Shown piece after piece: positions 32,792 to 41,878 of a stretch of 64,000 nucleotides of DNA; the first letter of the stretch is position 1, and every line of letters begins with the position of its first letter. A program made the translations under genes and the position numbers. The notes under the pieces are model-generated. The model had not been told where the DNA came from and searched no databases. It saw only the letters and a list, made by a program, of their open reading frames with translations. This DNA is from Endozoicomonas sp. G2_2 (GTDB taxonomy: Bacteria > Pseudomonadota > Gammaproteobacteria > Nevskiales > Salinisphaeraceae): the NCBI RefSeq assembly GCF_017744135.1, contig NZ_JAGHQU010000001.1:124001-188000 (forward strand). The letters are read 5' to 3'.

Positions 32792-35700
32792 ATGTTCGAA
32801 GCGCTGATCAAGCGCGGCACGTTGATGACCATCGTCGTGCTGCTGATCTGTCTGTTCGGCGTGCTGGCGGCGATGCGCATTCCGGTGCAGATGATCCCCG
32901 ATCTGGCCGTGCGCACGATTACGGTCACCACCAGTTGGCCGGGCGCGACGCCACAGGACGTCGAGAACGAGATCCTCATTGAACAGGAGGAATACCTCGC
33001 CAATATCATCGGTCTGCAGCGCATGACGGCCGAAGCCAAGACCGGCGAGGCCGAGGTGGAGCTGGAGTTTCCGTTCTCCACCGACGTCAACGAAGCGCTG
33101 ATCCGCGTGACCAACGCGCTCATGCAGGTGCCCAGCTATCCCGAGGACGTCAACGAGCCGGAAGTGGTGGCGGCGTCGTTCTCCCAGAACTCGTTCATGT
33201 ATTTCAACGTGGCCGCCGAGGCCGGCAACCCGGCCGGGCTCGACATGGCCTTCATGCGCGATTTCGTCGACGACGAGGTGCGCCGGCGCATGGAGCGTGT
33301 CGACGGCGTCGCCGATGTCGAAGTCGGCGGCGGCGCCGAGCGCCAGATTCAGGTGCATGTCGATCCGTCCAGGCTGGCGGCGCGCGGGATTGCGATGACC
33401 GACGTGCGCGATGCGATCCGCGCGCGCAATCAGGATGTTTCCGGCGGCGATATGGATGCCGGCAAGCGCCGTTATCTGGTGCGCACGGTCGGGCGTTTCG
33501 AGGACGTCTCGGGCCTGGCGGACGTAGTGCTCGCGCGCAGCGGCGACACCGTCACGACGCTCGGCGACGTAGCCCAAATCCAGCTCGATCACGCCGAGGT
33601 GCGCGAGTTTGGTTTCTTCAACGATCAACCGGTGGTCAATCTGCAGGTGCGCCGCCAGCCCGGATCGAACGTCATCGACATCAAGCGCGACATGCTCGCG
33701 CTGCTGCCCGAGCTGAACGAGACGGTTCTGGCGCCTGCCGGCATGCGCATGCGCCTGACCTCGGACGATGTGCGCTATGTCAGCGCATCGATTTCGAGCG
33801 TGTATCGCAACCTGACGATCGGCGGCGTGCTGGCCGCGCTGGTGATGTTTTTGTTCCTGCGCTCGGTCTACGCCACGCTGATCGCCATCGTCGGCGTGCC
33901 GATCTGTGCGATCGCCGCGTTCATCGGGCTCGCCGTTTTTGGGCGCACGATCAACGTCATCTCATTGGCGGGCATCGCGTTCGCGATCGGCATGACGCTG
34001 GACAACAGCATCGTCGTGCTCGAAAACATCGCCCGCCAGCGCAGCGCGGGGGCGAGCCGCTGGCAGGCCGCGGTGGACGGCGTGCGCGAGGTCTGGCCGG
34101 CGGTGCTGGCGTCTACCTTGACCACGGTGATGGTGTTCGCGCCGGTGCTGTTCATCACCCAGAAGGCCGGCCAGCTGTTTTCCGATATCTCGATCGCGAT
34201 CTCGGCGGCAATCCTCACCTCCATGCTGGTTGCGATCATGGTGCTGCCGACCGCGGCCGCGCGCATCCTGCCCAAGGATTCCGGCGCCGCCGAGACGAGC
34301 AACGGGCCGTTCTCGCGCGGCGTGCTGGCGCTGTGTGCGTGGATCATCGCGGTGCGGGCGCGCCGTTATGCGGTGATGGCCGCGATCGCGGGCACGCTGG
34401 GCATCGGCGTCTGGGCGCTCACGCCGCCGGCCGAATACCTGCCGGACGGCGAGGAGGCGAAGACGTTCTCCTCGATGCTGCCGCCGGCGGGCACCAATCT
34501 CACCGAACTCAACGACATCGCCGGCGAGCTGCGCGAACGTTTCGCGCGCCACATGCCGGACGACAACGGCGAGCTGGCGGCCGAACAGCCGGAAATGCCC
34601 GCCATCGCCTACTTCAACATGAGCGTGACCACCAATGAACTGCGCGTGATCGCCGAGCCGGTCAACGACCGCGAGATCGGCGCCCTGATGGCCGCGTTCA
34701 ACGACAGCTTCGAAGCCTATCCGGGCATGCGCGCGTTCTCGACCAAGGGCTCGATCATCTCCTCGAACGACGGCGGCACGCGGGCGATCAATATCGATAT
34801 CTCGGGGGCGGATCTGGCCACCATCTATGCCGCGGCGGAGGCGATCTACGATCGCGCGAACGAAGTCTTCGACGACCCGCAGATACTGGCGCAACCGTCC
34901 ACGCTCACGCTCGGGCAGCCGCTGCTGCGTATCGAGCCGGATTATCCGCGTATCGCCGAACTGGGCCTGGGCGCCGAGGATATCGGCTACACGATCTCCG
35001 CGCTCACCGACGGCGCGTACGTGGACGAGTACTTCTTTTCCGACGACAAGGTCGATATCTATCTTTATGACGCGGCCGGCAAGCCGGACACGGTGGATGC
35101 CGTGTCACGCCTGCCGGTGGCCACGTCCGAAGGCGTGCTCCCGGTGGTCGCGCTGGCCAATGTCGTGCCCACCGTCGACACCGACGTGATCCGCCGCCTG
35201 GACAGCCGGCGTACGGTCACTATCCGCGTCATTCCGCCGCGGGCCGTGCCGCTGGAAGCCGGCGTGGCGCGCGTCAATCGGGACGTGATCGATCATCTGC
35301 GCGAGCAGGGCGCTATCGACGCCTCGCTTGCACTCGATATCTCCGGCGCGAGCGACGAGCTGGAGGTGACGCGCCGTGCGCTGACCGGCAACTATATCGT
35401 CGCCGTGGGCGTGTGTTATCTGCTGCTGGTCGCCATCTTTTCGCACTGGGGCTATCCGCTGCTCATTCTCACCACGGTGCCGCTGGGCATCGCCGGCGGG
35501 ATGGTGGGCCTGGCCCTACTCAACGGCGTGGGCGCGCTGTTGCCGGCGATTGGGCTGGCCGCGCTGTCGCAGCCGTTCGACCTGATCACCATGCTCGGTT
35601 TCCTGATCCTGGTCGGCACGGTGGTCAACAACCCGATTCTCATCGTGGAGCGGGCGCGCGCGAACGCGGCCGCCGGCATGGCGGCTATCGATGCGGTGCA

Positions 35701-35938
35701 GGATGCAGTCACGGTGCGGTTGCGACCGATCCTGATGACCACGATTACCACCACCTTCGGTCTCGCGCCGCTGGTGTTTCTGCCCGGCGCGGGCACCGAG
35801 CTCTATCGCGGGCTCGGTGCGATCGTGATGTTCGGGTTGTTGTTCACGATGGCTACGACGGTGACTTTCTTGCCGGCGATGTTGGCGTTGGTTATGGAGT
35901 ATCGAGAGCGGCGATTGGGTTTGTCCCCGTCGCGGTAA
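32792..35938 (+). CDS. RND efflux permease (AcrB/HAE1 family)
   Basis: A 1048-residue proton-driven RND pump with the usual 12 membrane helices and two large periplasmic loops. The N-terminus matches the family (IPVQMIPDLAVRTITVTTSW, PGATPQDVENEI), and helices 4-6 carry the VNVISLAGIAFAIGM-like stretch (here INVISLAGIAFAIGMTLDNS with Asp). The usual paired DD of helix 4 is a single Asp here in GMTLDNSIVVLENI. It forms an operon with the adaptor. Substrate range is not predictable. The repeat copy C begins about 30 bases after its stop. Confidence 0.9.
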   Translation: MFEALIKRGTLMTIVVLLICLFGVLAAMRIPVQMIPDLAVRTITVTTSWPGATPQDVENEILIEQEEYLANIIGLQRMTAEAKTGEAEVELEFPFSTDVNEALIRVTNALMQVPSYPEDVNEPEVVAASFSQNSFMYFNVAAEAGNPAGLDMAFMRDFVDDEVRRRMERVDGVADVEVGGGAERQIQVHVDPSRLAARGIAMTDVRDAIRARNQDVSGGDMDAGKRRYLVRTVGRFEDVSGLADVVLARSGDTVTTLGDVAQIQLDHAEVREFGFFNDQPVVNLQVRRQPGSNVIDIKRDMLALLPELNETVLAPAGMRMRLTSDDVRYVSASISSVYRNLTIGGVLAALVMFLFLRSVYATLIAIVGVPICAIAAFIGLAVFGRTINVISLAGIAFAIGMTLDNSIVVLENIARQRSAGASRWQAAVDGVREVWPAVLASTLTTVMVFAPVLFITQKAGQLFSDISIAISAAILTSMLVAIMVLPTAAARILPKDSGAAETSNGPFSRGVLALCAWIIAVRARRYAVMAAIAGTLGIGVWALTPPAEYLPDGEEAKTFSSMLPPAGTNLTELNDIAGELRERFARHMPDDNGELAAEQPEMPAIAYFNMSVTTNELRVIAEPVNDREIGALMAAFNDSFEAYPGMRAFSTKGSIISSNDGGTRAINIDISGADLATIYAAAEAIYDRANEVFDDPQILAQPSTLTLGQPLLRIEPDYPRIAELGLGAEDIGYTISALTDGAYVDEYFFSDDKVDIYLYDAAGKPDTVDAVSRLPVATSEGVLPVVALANVVPTVDTDVIRRLDSRRTVTIRVIPPRAVPLEAGVARVNRDVIDHLREQGAIDASLALDISGASDELEVTRRALTGNYIVAVGVCYLLLVAIFSHWGYPLLILTTVPLGIAGGMVGLALLNGVGALLPAIGLAALSQPFDLITMLGFLILVGTVVNNPILIVERARANAAAGMAAIDAVQDAVTVRLRPILMTTITTTFGLAPLVFLPGAGTELYRGLGAIVMFGLLFTMATTVTFLPAMLALVMEYRERRLGLSPSR

Positions 35939-35962
35939 GCCGCGAGTGTTTGGATCGACTTT

Positions 35963-36632
35963 GCGGGTGAATTTTTACTTGGGGTTTCGCACTGTTGTGC
36001 GACTCACTTTCTTTTGCTTGTCCAAAAGAAAGTAAGCAAAGGAAAAGGACACCCTGTCTTGCGTCGGCGCTTTGCGCCGATGCCCTGCGCGGCTGCGGCC
36101 GAAAGAGGACAGCCGGAAACTCGCCGCGCTACGCGCGACTCAAACATCCGGCCGTCTTTTTCTCTTTCGGCCTCCACTGCTCGGCGCTGCGCCCAAGGGG
36201 ACCGAATACAGACAAAGACCGGCTCGCTGACGCTTCGCCAAGATCGCGAAGCGATCTTCGTCGGACAACGCCGAAGGCAAGTCCGACCGGAACGTAGCGA
36301 AATCCCAACCCCTTACGCAGAAGCCAATCTGAGGCCGGGGGCTAGGCTCGCCGTGCCTGTATTCGGGCCCCGTGTGGCGCGACGAGAAGCGCAGGGCCGA
36401 AGGGTGTCCGGCGCACTGCGCCGGTGCGGCCAGCCTGTTTGAGCGTCGCCAAAGCGACGCGAGTTCTGGCCGCATCCCTTCGGACCGAGCATCGCAGTGC
36501 ACCGGCGCGTTTCGCGCCGGCGCGCAATCCGGGTGTCTTTTTCTTTGCTTACTTTTGTTTGGACAAGCAAACGAAAATAAGTCGCACAGCAGTGCGAAAC
36601 AAAAGGTCAGACGAACTGGTGAGCACCGACAG
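35963..36632 (+). repeat. Dispersed hairpin-ended repeat, copy C
   Basis: The left end has TCGCAC-TGTT-GTGCGA (35987-36002) and ACTTTCTTTTG-CTTGTC-CAAAAGAAAGT (36006-36033). The right end has ACTTTTGTTTG-GACAAG-CAAACGAAAAT (36551-36578), where one pair is broken, then GTCGCACAGCAGTGCGAAAC. The interior follows copies B and D but differs in the middle (CCAACCCCTTACGCAGAAG region). It fills most of the 800-base gap between the RND permease and the old yellow enzyme gene. Short frames inside are shifted relative to other copies. Confidence 0.8.
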
Positions 36633-36738
36633 ACTCAAGGCAAAACGAGTGGCTTGAAAACAGCCATCACCACGCCGATGTATATTGCATGCAACCGAGT
36701 CCGAACACCCCGAACCCGGACCATTCAAGGAGCCTCAA

Positions 36739-37806
36739 GTGAGCGATCTATTCCAGCCCTGGACCATCGGCGACGTCACCTTCCGCAACCGCATCTTCGT
36801 CTCTCCGATGTGCCAGTACTCGGCCGAGGATGGCTTCCCCAACGACTGGCACTTCGTGCATCTGGGCAGCCGCGCGGTCGGCGGTGCCGGGCTGGTGATG
36901 ATGGAAGCCTCGGCGGTGACGCCGGCCGGGCGTATCACGCCGGGCGATCTGGGTATCTGGAGCGATGACCACGTCGCCGAGTTCAAGCGCAATGCCGACT
37001 TCATCCATGCTCAGGGCGCGGCGGTGGGCGTGCAGCTGGCCCATGCCGGGCGCAAGGCCTCCTGCGATGCGCCCTGGCGCGGCGGCAAGGCGCTGACCGC
37101 CGAGCAGGGCGCCTGGCAGACGGTCGCGCCCAGCGCGATCCCGTTTTCCGAGAACGCGCCCACGCCCCATGCGCTGAACAAGGATGAAATCGCCGAGCTC
37201 GTAACCGCCTTCGCCGACGCCGCGAAGCGCGCGCTGGCAGCCGACATGGACATGATCGAACTGCATGCGGCGCACGGCTATCTCATGCACGAGTTCCTGT
37301 CGCCGCTATCGAACACGCGCGACGACGAATACGGCGGCAGCCTGGCCAATCGGGCGCGTTTCCCGCTCGAGGTCGTGCGTGCGGTACGCGCGGTCTGGCC
37401 AGTGGGCAAGCCGCTGTTTGTGCGCATCTCGTCGACCGACTGGGAGGACGGCGGCTGGGATATCGACCAGTCCGTGCAGTTCGCGCACTGGCTCAAGGCC
37501 GAAGGCGTGGACGTGGTCGACTGCTCGGGCGGCGGCAACACGCCGACCGCGAAGATCCCGGTCGGCCCGGGCTACCAGACCGGGTTCGCCGCTCGTATCC
37601 GCCGCGAAGTGGGCATCGCTACCGGCGCGGTCGGCATGATCACCGAGCCGGTTCAGGCCGAACATGTCGTGCATTCCGGCCAGGCCGATTGCGTGCTGCT
37701 GGCCCGTGAACTGCTGCGCGATCCCTATTTTCCGCTACGCGCGGCGCGGGAACTGCACGGCGTGCAGGGTGACTGGCCGGTGCAGTACGAGCGCGCGGCC
37801 CGGTAG
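36739..37806 (+). CDS. Old yellow enzyme, NADH:flavin oxidoreductase (YqjM class)
   Basis: A 355-residue FMN ene-reductase. It has the class III marker SPMCQY (Cys that tunes FMN), the QLAHAGRKAS block, HAAHGYLMHEFLSPLSNTRDDEYGG (the H-x-x-H substrate pair) and VRISSTDW. These enzymes reduce activated C=C bonds of enones and nitro compounds with NAD(P)H. I use the GTG at 36739 because AAGGAG lies seven bases upstream; an 18-residue longer frame from an ATG starts inside repeat-flanking DNA. Monocistronic. Confidence 0.9.
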   Translation: MSDLFQPWTIGDVTFRNRIFVSPMCQYSAEDGFPNDWHFVHLGSRAVGGAGLVMMEASAVTPAGRITPGDLGIWSDDHVAEFKRNADFIHAQGAAVGVQLAHAGRKASCDAPWRGGKALTAEQGAWQTVAPSAIPFSENAPTPHALNKDEIAELVTAFADAAKRALAADMDMIELHAAHGYLMHEFLSPLSNTRDDEYGGSLANRARFPLEVVRAVRAVWPVGKPLFVRISSTDWEDGGWDIDQSVQFAHWLKAEGVDVVDCSGGGNTPTAKIPVGPGYQTGFAARIRREVGIATGAVGMITEPVQAEHVVHSGQADCVLLARELLRDPYFPLRAARELHGVQGDWPVQYERAAR

Positions 37807-37940
37807 ACGCGGGAGTCGTTTGCTGCGGCCCTCACGGGTCGTGGCGGGGTATGCGGTCCGCGTGCGCATCGGCGCGGGTCGTGTACCGTGCCAGGCCCTA
37901 AGCGGGCGACGTGGGCCTGCGGGGTCTCGCGTCGGCCCGC

Positions 37941-37946
37941 TATAAT
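37941..37946 (+). promoter_or_regulatory. TATAAT -10 box directly before the BASS-family carrier
   Basis: A perfect TATAAT ends seven bases before the ATG at 37953, which would place the transcription start at or next to the start codon. No recognisable -35 or ribosome site is seen. Confidence 0.45.
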
Positions 37947-37952
37947 TGCACG

Positions 37953-38978
37953 ATGAAGCGATTAGCCTGGCTCAAACGGTTTCTACCCGACCGATTCGTC
38001 GTGGCGCTCATCGGCGCCATCATTCTCGCCAGCCTGGTGCCCGTATCGGGTACCGCGGCGGTGGTCTATGGCCATGTCACGACGGCAGCCATCGCGCTGC
38101 TGTTCTTTCTGCACGGCGCCAAGCTCTCGCGCGAGGCGATTTATGCGGGCGCGACCAACTGGCGGCTCCACCTGTGCGTGCTGGTGGCCACTTTCGTGCT
38201 GTTTCCGTTGATCGGCCTGGCCTCGCGGCCGCTGCTGCTCGACTGGCTCACGCCCGAGCTGTTCGCGGGTCTGCTGTTTCTGTGCGTGCTGCCCTCGACC
38301 GTGCAGTCGTCGATCGCCTTCACGTCGGTGGCGCGCGGCAACATCCCGGCCGCGGTGTGCAGCGCGAGCCTGTCCAACCTGCTCGGCGTATTCATCACGC
38401 CGCTGCTTGCCGGTTTGTTGATCACCACCCAGTCCGCGGCCGGGGGCGGTTCGCTGAATGCGGTCGTCGATATTCTGTTGCATATCCTGCTGCCGTTCGT
38501 GCTCGGCCAGATCGCGCGGCGTTGGATCGGTTCCTGGGTCGCGGCCCATCCGAAACTGGTGAAGTTCGTCGACCAGGGCTCGATCGTGCTGGTGGTCTAT
38601 GGCGCGTTCAGCGCATCGGTGGTGGAAGGGCTGTGGCAGGAAACGCCGCCTTCGGCGCTGCTGCTGGTCGCGGTGGTCTCGAGCGTGCTGCTCGCGCTGG
38701 TGCTCGGCGTGACCTTCGCGCTCGGACGGCGTTTCTTCGAGCGTGCCGACGAAATTGTGCTGGTGTTCTGTGGCTCCAAGAAAAGTCTGGCCAGCGGCAT
38801 TCCCATCGCGCAGGTGCTGTTCGCCGGCGGCGCGCTCGGCAGCGTGGTGCTGCCGTTGATGGTGTTTCACCAGATCCAGCTGATCGTCTGTGCCGTGATC
38901 GCGCGCCGCTATGCCCTCGGCTGGGATCGCTTAGATGCGGCCGATGCGGCGCCGGCCGGCGCGCAGTCGCGCTCCTGA
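37953..38978 (+). CDS. Bile acid:sodium symporter family carrier (BASS, YfeH-like)
   Basis: A 341-residue membrane protein with about ten hydrophobic helices. Family motifs include TTAAIALLFFLHGAKLSREA, the crossover region LPSTVQSSIAFTSVARGNIP and FCGSKKSLASGIPIAQVLF. YfeH/SLC10A7-type carriers are sodium-coupled; the substrate is unknown. The start MKRLAWLKRF lacks a ribosome site and sits seven bases after a TATAAT, suggesting a leaderless message. The stop overlaps the next gene's most likely start (CTGA). Confidence 0.85.
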   Translation: MKRLAWLKRFLPDRFVVALIGAIILASLVPVSGTAAVVYGHVTTAAIALLFFLHGAKLSREAIYAGATNWRLHLCVLVATFVLFPLIGLASRPLLLDWLTPELFAGLLFLCVLPSTVQSSIAFTSVARGNIPAAVCSASLSNLLGVFITPLLAGLLITTQSAAGGGSLNAVVDILLHILLPFVLGQIARRWIGSWVAAHPKLVKFVDQGSIVLVVYGAFSASVVEGLWQETPPSALLLVAVVSSVLLALVLGVTFALGRRFFERADEIVLVFCGSKKSLASGIPIAQVLFAGGALGSVVLPLMVFHQIQLIVCAVIARRYALGWDRLDAADAAPAGAQSRS

Positions 38979-40225
38979 ACGGCGCGCTCATCGCAATCAA
39001 TCTCGACAATCAGAGCCTGACCCGGCGTAGCTGGGGCATTGCTGCTATCGCCTTTCTGGGCGGTGTGGGTGGCGGTGCGGTGTTTCCGATCCTGCCCGTG
39101 ATCGGTATCGATCTGGGCATCTCGGGCTTCATGATCGGGCTGATCCTGTCGGCCAATCGCATCACCCGGCTGGGTTTCAATCCGGTCACCGGCAGCCTGC
39201 TCGATCGCTTCGGCGCACGCTGGCCTGTGGCGATCGGGCTGGTTATCGAAGCGCTGGGTACGCTGGCGTTCTCGATCGCCCTGGTGTCGGAACAGCCGGC
39301 TGCCTGGTTTCTGGCCGGGCGCGTCATCTGGGGCGTGGGCTCGTCACTGCTGCTGGTGGGCGCGCTCGCCGCGGTGATGGCGATCGCGCCGGCGCGCCGA
39401 CGGGCGGGCATGACCGCTAGCGTGCGGACCGCGGTGAGTCTCGGCCTGCCGGCCGGTCTGGTGCTCGGCGGGCTGGTGGCCGATCAGGTCTCCAACAACG
39501 CCGCCTTTCTCACCGCGACCGCGCTGAGCATTGTGGCAGCAATAGCCGCCGTCTTTCTATTGCCGGACCAGGCAGGCAAGCCGGCGGACCGTGCCGCCCG
39601 CGCCGATTCGACCACGCCTCGTAGCCAGGCCTGGCGCGAACTGCTGGCCATGCCCACGCTACGCATCATCTTCGCCGCCAACGCGCTGCTGTTCTTTGCT
39701 GTCTCCGGCGTGCTGCTGGCCACGGTCGCGGTGCTGGTCGATACCCGTGCGCTCTATGTGTTTGGCATGAAAGCACAGGGCAGCGCAGGCCTGCTCATGG
39801 CGGTGCTGATGGCCGCGCGTGCGGCCACGGCGCTGGCCTGCGGGCGTTATCTGGATCGCAGCGCGAGCCGCACGAAATTGTTGCTGCCTTCGATGACGCT
39901 CGTGGCTGTCGGTCTGGTCGGCCTCGGACAAGCGGGCACGGCGACCACCGCGGCATTGGCGCTGCTGGTGATCGGTGCCGGCGCCGGCGGGCTGACCATT
40001 CCGATGATCACGCTGCTCGGCGATATCGCGCCGCGCCATCTGCACGGCCGGGCGCTGTCGATCTATCAATGGTCGAGCGATCTCGGCGGCGCGCTGGGCC
40101 CAGCCGCCGGGCTGGAGCTCGGTCATCTGCTCGGCTACGGCGGTACGTACGCGGTGGTCGGGCTGGCGGTGCTCGGCATGGCGCTGCCACTGCGCTGGCT
40201 GGTGCGCGACGAACGGCGCAGCTAG
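38975..40225 (+). CDS. MFS transporter with a non-canonical start
   Basis: About 416 residues with twelve hydrophobic segments in two halves. The MFS loop 2-3 motif appears as NPVTGSLLDRFGARWPV and its half-two counterpart as ACGRYLDRSASRTKLL. No ATG, GTG or TTG lies in frame between the end of the upstream carrier's coding region and the first helix (RSWGIAAIAFLGG); the first in-frame ATG would delete that helix. CTG 38975 overlaps the upstream TGA as CTGA, like the ATGA and GTGA couplings common here, so I use it. A sequencing error or ribosomal frameshift that fuses it to the carrier is possible. Confidence 0.75.
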   Translation: MNGALIAINLDNQSLTRRSWGIAAIAFLGGVGGGAVFPILPVIGIDLGISGFMIGLILSANRITRLGFNPVTGSLLDRFGARWPVAIGLVIEALGTLAFSIALVSEQPAAWFLAGRVIWGVGSSLLLVGALAAVMAIAPARRRAGMTASVRTAVSLGLPAGLVLGGLVADQVSNNAAFLTATALSIVAAIAAVFLLPDQAGKPADRAARADSTTPRSQAWRELLAMPTLRIIFAANALLFFAVSGVLLATVAVLVDTRALYVFGMKAQGSAGLLMAVLMAARAATALACGRYLDRSASRTKLLLPSMTLVAVGLVGLGQAGTATTAALALLVIGAGAGGLTIPMITLLGDIAPRHLHGRALSIYQWSSDLGGALGPAAGLELGHLLGYGGTYAVVGLAVLGMALPLRWLVRDERRS

Positions 40226-40229
40226 GCGC

Positions 40230-41114
40230 TCAGGCGCGGGCCTTGATCGGCTCGCGGGACACGATTTTTCCGTCGTTGTCGACGAACAGCGTCTCGGCGC
40301 GAACGGCGTCTGCGCCGACTTCGAGCGCGATATGGTGGCGCCGGGCGCCATCGGCCTCGATGCGCGGCACGCGTGCGCAGTTGAGATAGAGCGTTTCGCC
40401 GTCGTCGGCCGCGGTGTCGCGCCATTCGCCGCTGTGCTTGCTGCGGTGGTGCATATGCCCGGCGAGTACCGCGCGTACGCGGTGGCCGGTGGCGCGGGCG
40501 TGCTCGATGGCCACCCGCAGGTCCGGATCGCCGAAGTCGCCGTGTTCGGGGGCGAAATCGCAGCCGAACGGCGAGGTCGGCGTATCGCCGAGGCCGGCCG
40601 GGCCGTTGTGGGCGAGCAGGATCAGGTCGCGCGGCGAGCGATTGACCAGTTCACACAGCTTTCGCGCGCTGGCGTCGAAGTCGCCGATACCGAAGGTCTT
40701 TCGCAGATAGGATTGATAATAGAATCGGTCCGGGCCCATGGCATGCGGGCGGGCCACGACGATGCCCAGCTCGTCGTCCAGCGGTGCGGCGGTATAACCG
40801 CCCAGACGCACCGGCGCCATGGCCTTTTTCATGCTTCGTACCCGCCGCGTCATGCCGAACGCACCCAGGCGGCGTATGAGCGGCCGGTTCTTGATCTCGG
40901 CGAGCAGCTGGGGAATGGTCACGCCGTCGTGATTGCCCGGGATCGCCCAGGCCGGCGTGGTCAGTCCCGCCAGCCGGCGCGCGACCGGTACAGCGCTCGT
41001 GATGCGGGCGAAATCGCCCACGAACAGGAGCATGTCGTAGCCAGCCCGGTTGAAAAACGCGGTATCGCGTTCGTCCCAGAAGCCATGTATGTCGCCGATG
41101 ACGCCGAATCGCAT
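40230..41114 (-). CDS. Calcineurin-like metallophosphoesterase
   Basis: A 294-residue phosphoesterase. The five-block metal-site signature is visible: GDIHG (7-11), LFVGDFARI, PGNHDGV, LLAHNGPAG and AGHMHHRS. The arrangement resembles the TIGR04168-type family known from cyanobacteria and plants. It has no signal peptide. Substrate unknown. It converges with the MFS gene (4 bases between stops) and is divergent from the acetyltransferase gene. Confidence 0.85.
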   Translation of the reverse strand: MRFGVIGDIHGFWDERDTAFFNRAGYDMLLFVGDFARITSAVPVARRLAGLTTPAWAIPGNHDGVTIPQLLAEIKNRPLIRRLGAFGMTRRVRSMKKAMAPVRLGGYTAAPLDDELGIVVARPHAMGPDRFYYQSYLRKTFGIGDFDASARKLCELVNRSPRDLILLAHNGPAGLGDTPTSPFGCDFAPEHGDFGDPDLRVAIEHARATGHRVRAVLAGHMHHRSKHSGEWRDTAADDGETLYLNCARVPRIEADGARRHHIALEVGADAVRAETLFVDNDGKIVSREPIKARA

Positions 41115-41232
41115 GGCGGTTTTTTACGGCCTGGGTGGGGTTGCGTCAACTCGACAAGATCGAGGGCCGTAGTCGGATGGCGGGTCACGCTAGACTCGGC
41201 AAGCCAACGAAACGAAGCAGAAGGGGATCCCC

Positions 41233-41835
41233 ATGCCGCGCTGGATCACGACCACGACCCTTGCCGGAGACCATGTCGTACTCGAGCCGCTTGAGGTACA
41301 GCATGCCGATGCGCTGGCCGAGGCCGCCACCGACGGCGAGCTCTGGCGGCTGTGGTACACCTTCGTGCCGACGCCGGAGGCGGTCGCGGACTATATCGAT
41401 ACCGCGCTCGCCGAACGCGCACAGGGCGGGCTGGCGTTTGCGGTGCGCGACCGGGCCAGCGATACGGTGATCGGGTCCACGCGCTATTGCCATGTGGACG
41501 AAACCAACCGCCGCGCCGAGATCGGCTACACCTGGTACGCGCAGCGTTTTCAGCGCACTGCGATCAACAGCGAGTGCAAGCGGCTGATGCTGGCCCACGC
41601 ATTCGAAACCCTCGACGCCATCGCGATCGAGTTTCGTACCCATTGGCACAACCGCGCCTCGCGGACGGCGATCGCGCGCCTGGGCGCGAAGCAAGACGGC
41701 GTGCTGCGCAATCACATGAAAAGCGCGGACGGTATCTATCGGGATACGGTGGTGTTCTCGATCACCGATCAGGAATGGCCGGCGGTACGCCAAAACCTGG
41801 ATTTTGCGCTCGAACGCGCGTCGGCGGATCAATAG
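41233..41835 (+). CDS. GNAT acetyltransferase (RimL/RimJ-like)
   Basis: A 200-residue Gcn5-type N-acetyltransferase. The strand motif VIGSTRYCHVDETNRRAEIG leads to YTWYAQRFQRTAINSECKRL, the RimJ/RimL-type acetyl-CoA loop, and the conserved FRTHWHNRASRTAIARLGAK (N-x-x-S/A-x-x-A-I-x-x-x-G). Such enzymes acetylate protein N-termini or small amines. GAAGCAGAAGGGG precedes the start. Monocistronic. Confidence 0.85.
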   Translation: MPRWITTTTLAGDHVVLEPLEVQHADALAEAATDGELWRLWYTFVPTPEAVADYIDTALAERAQGGLAFAVRDRASDTVIGSTRYCHVDETNRRAEIGYTWYAQRFQRTAINSECKRLMLAHAFETLDAIAIEFRTHWHNRASRTAIARLGAKQDGVLRNHMKSADGIYRDTVVFSITDQEWPAVRQNLDFALERASADQ

Positions 41836-41878
41836 CCGACCGCTGCCCCGAAGGACGGCGGCCGGCAGGCCTTGGTGA

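Noticed and set aside
37946-40225. 759-residue BASS-MFS fusion protein
   Set aside because: The first half reads the carrier gene out of frame; only a frameshift would join the two, which I record as a finding instead.
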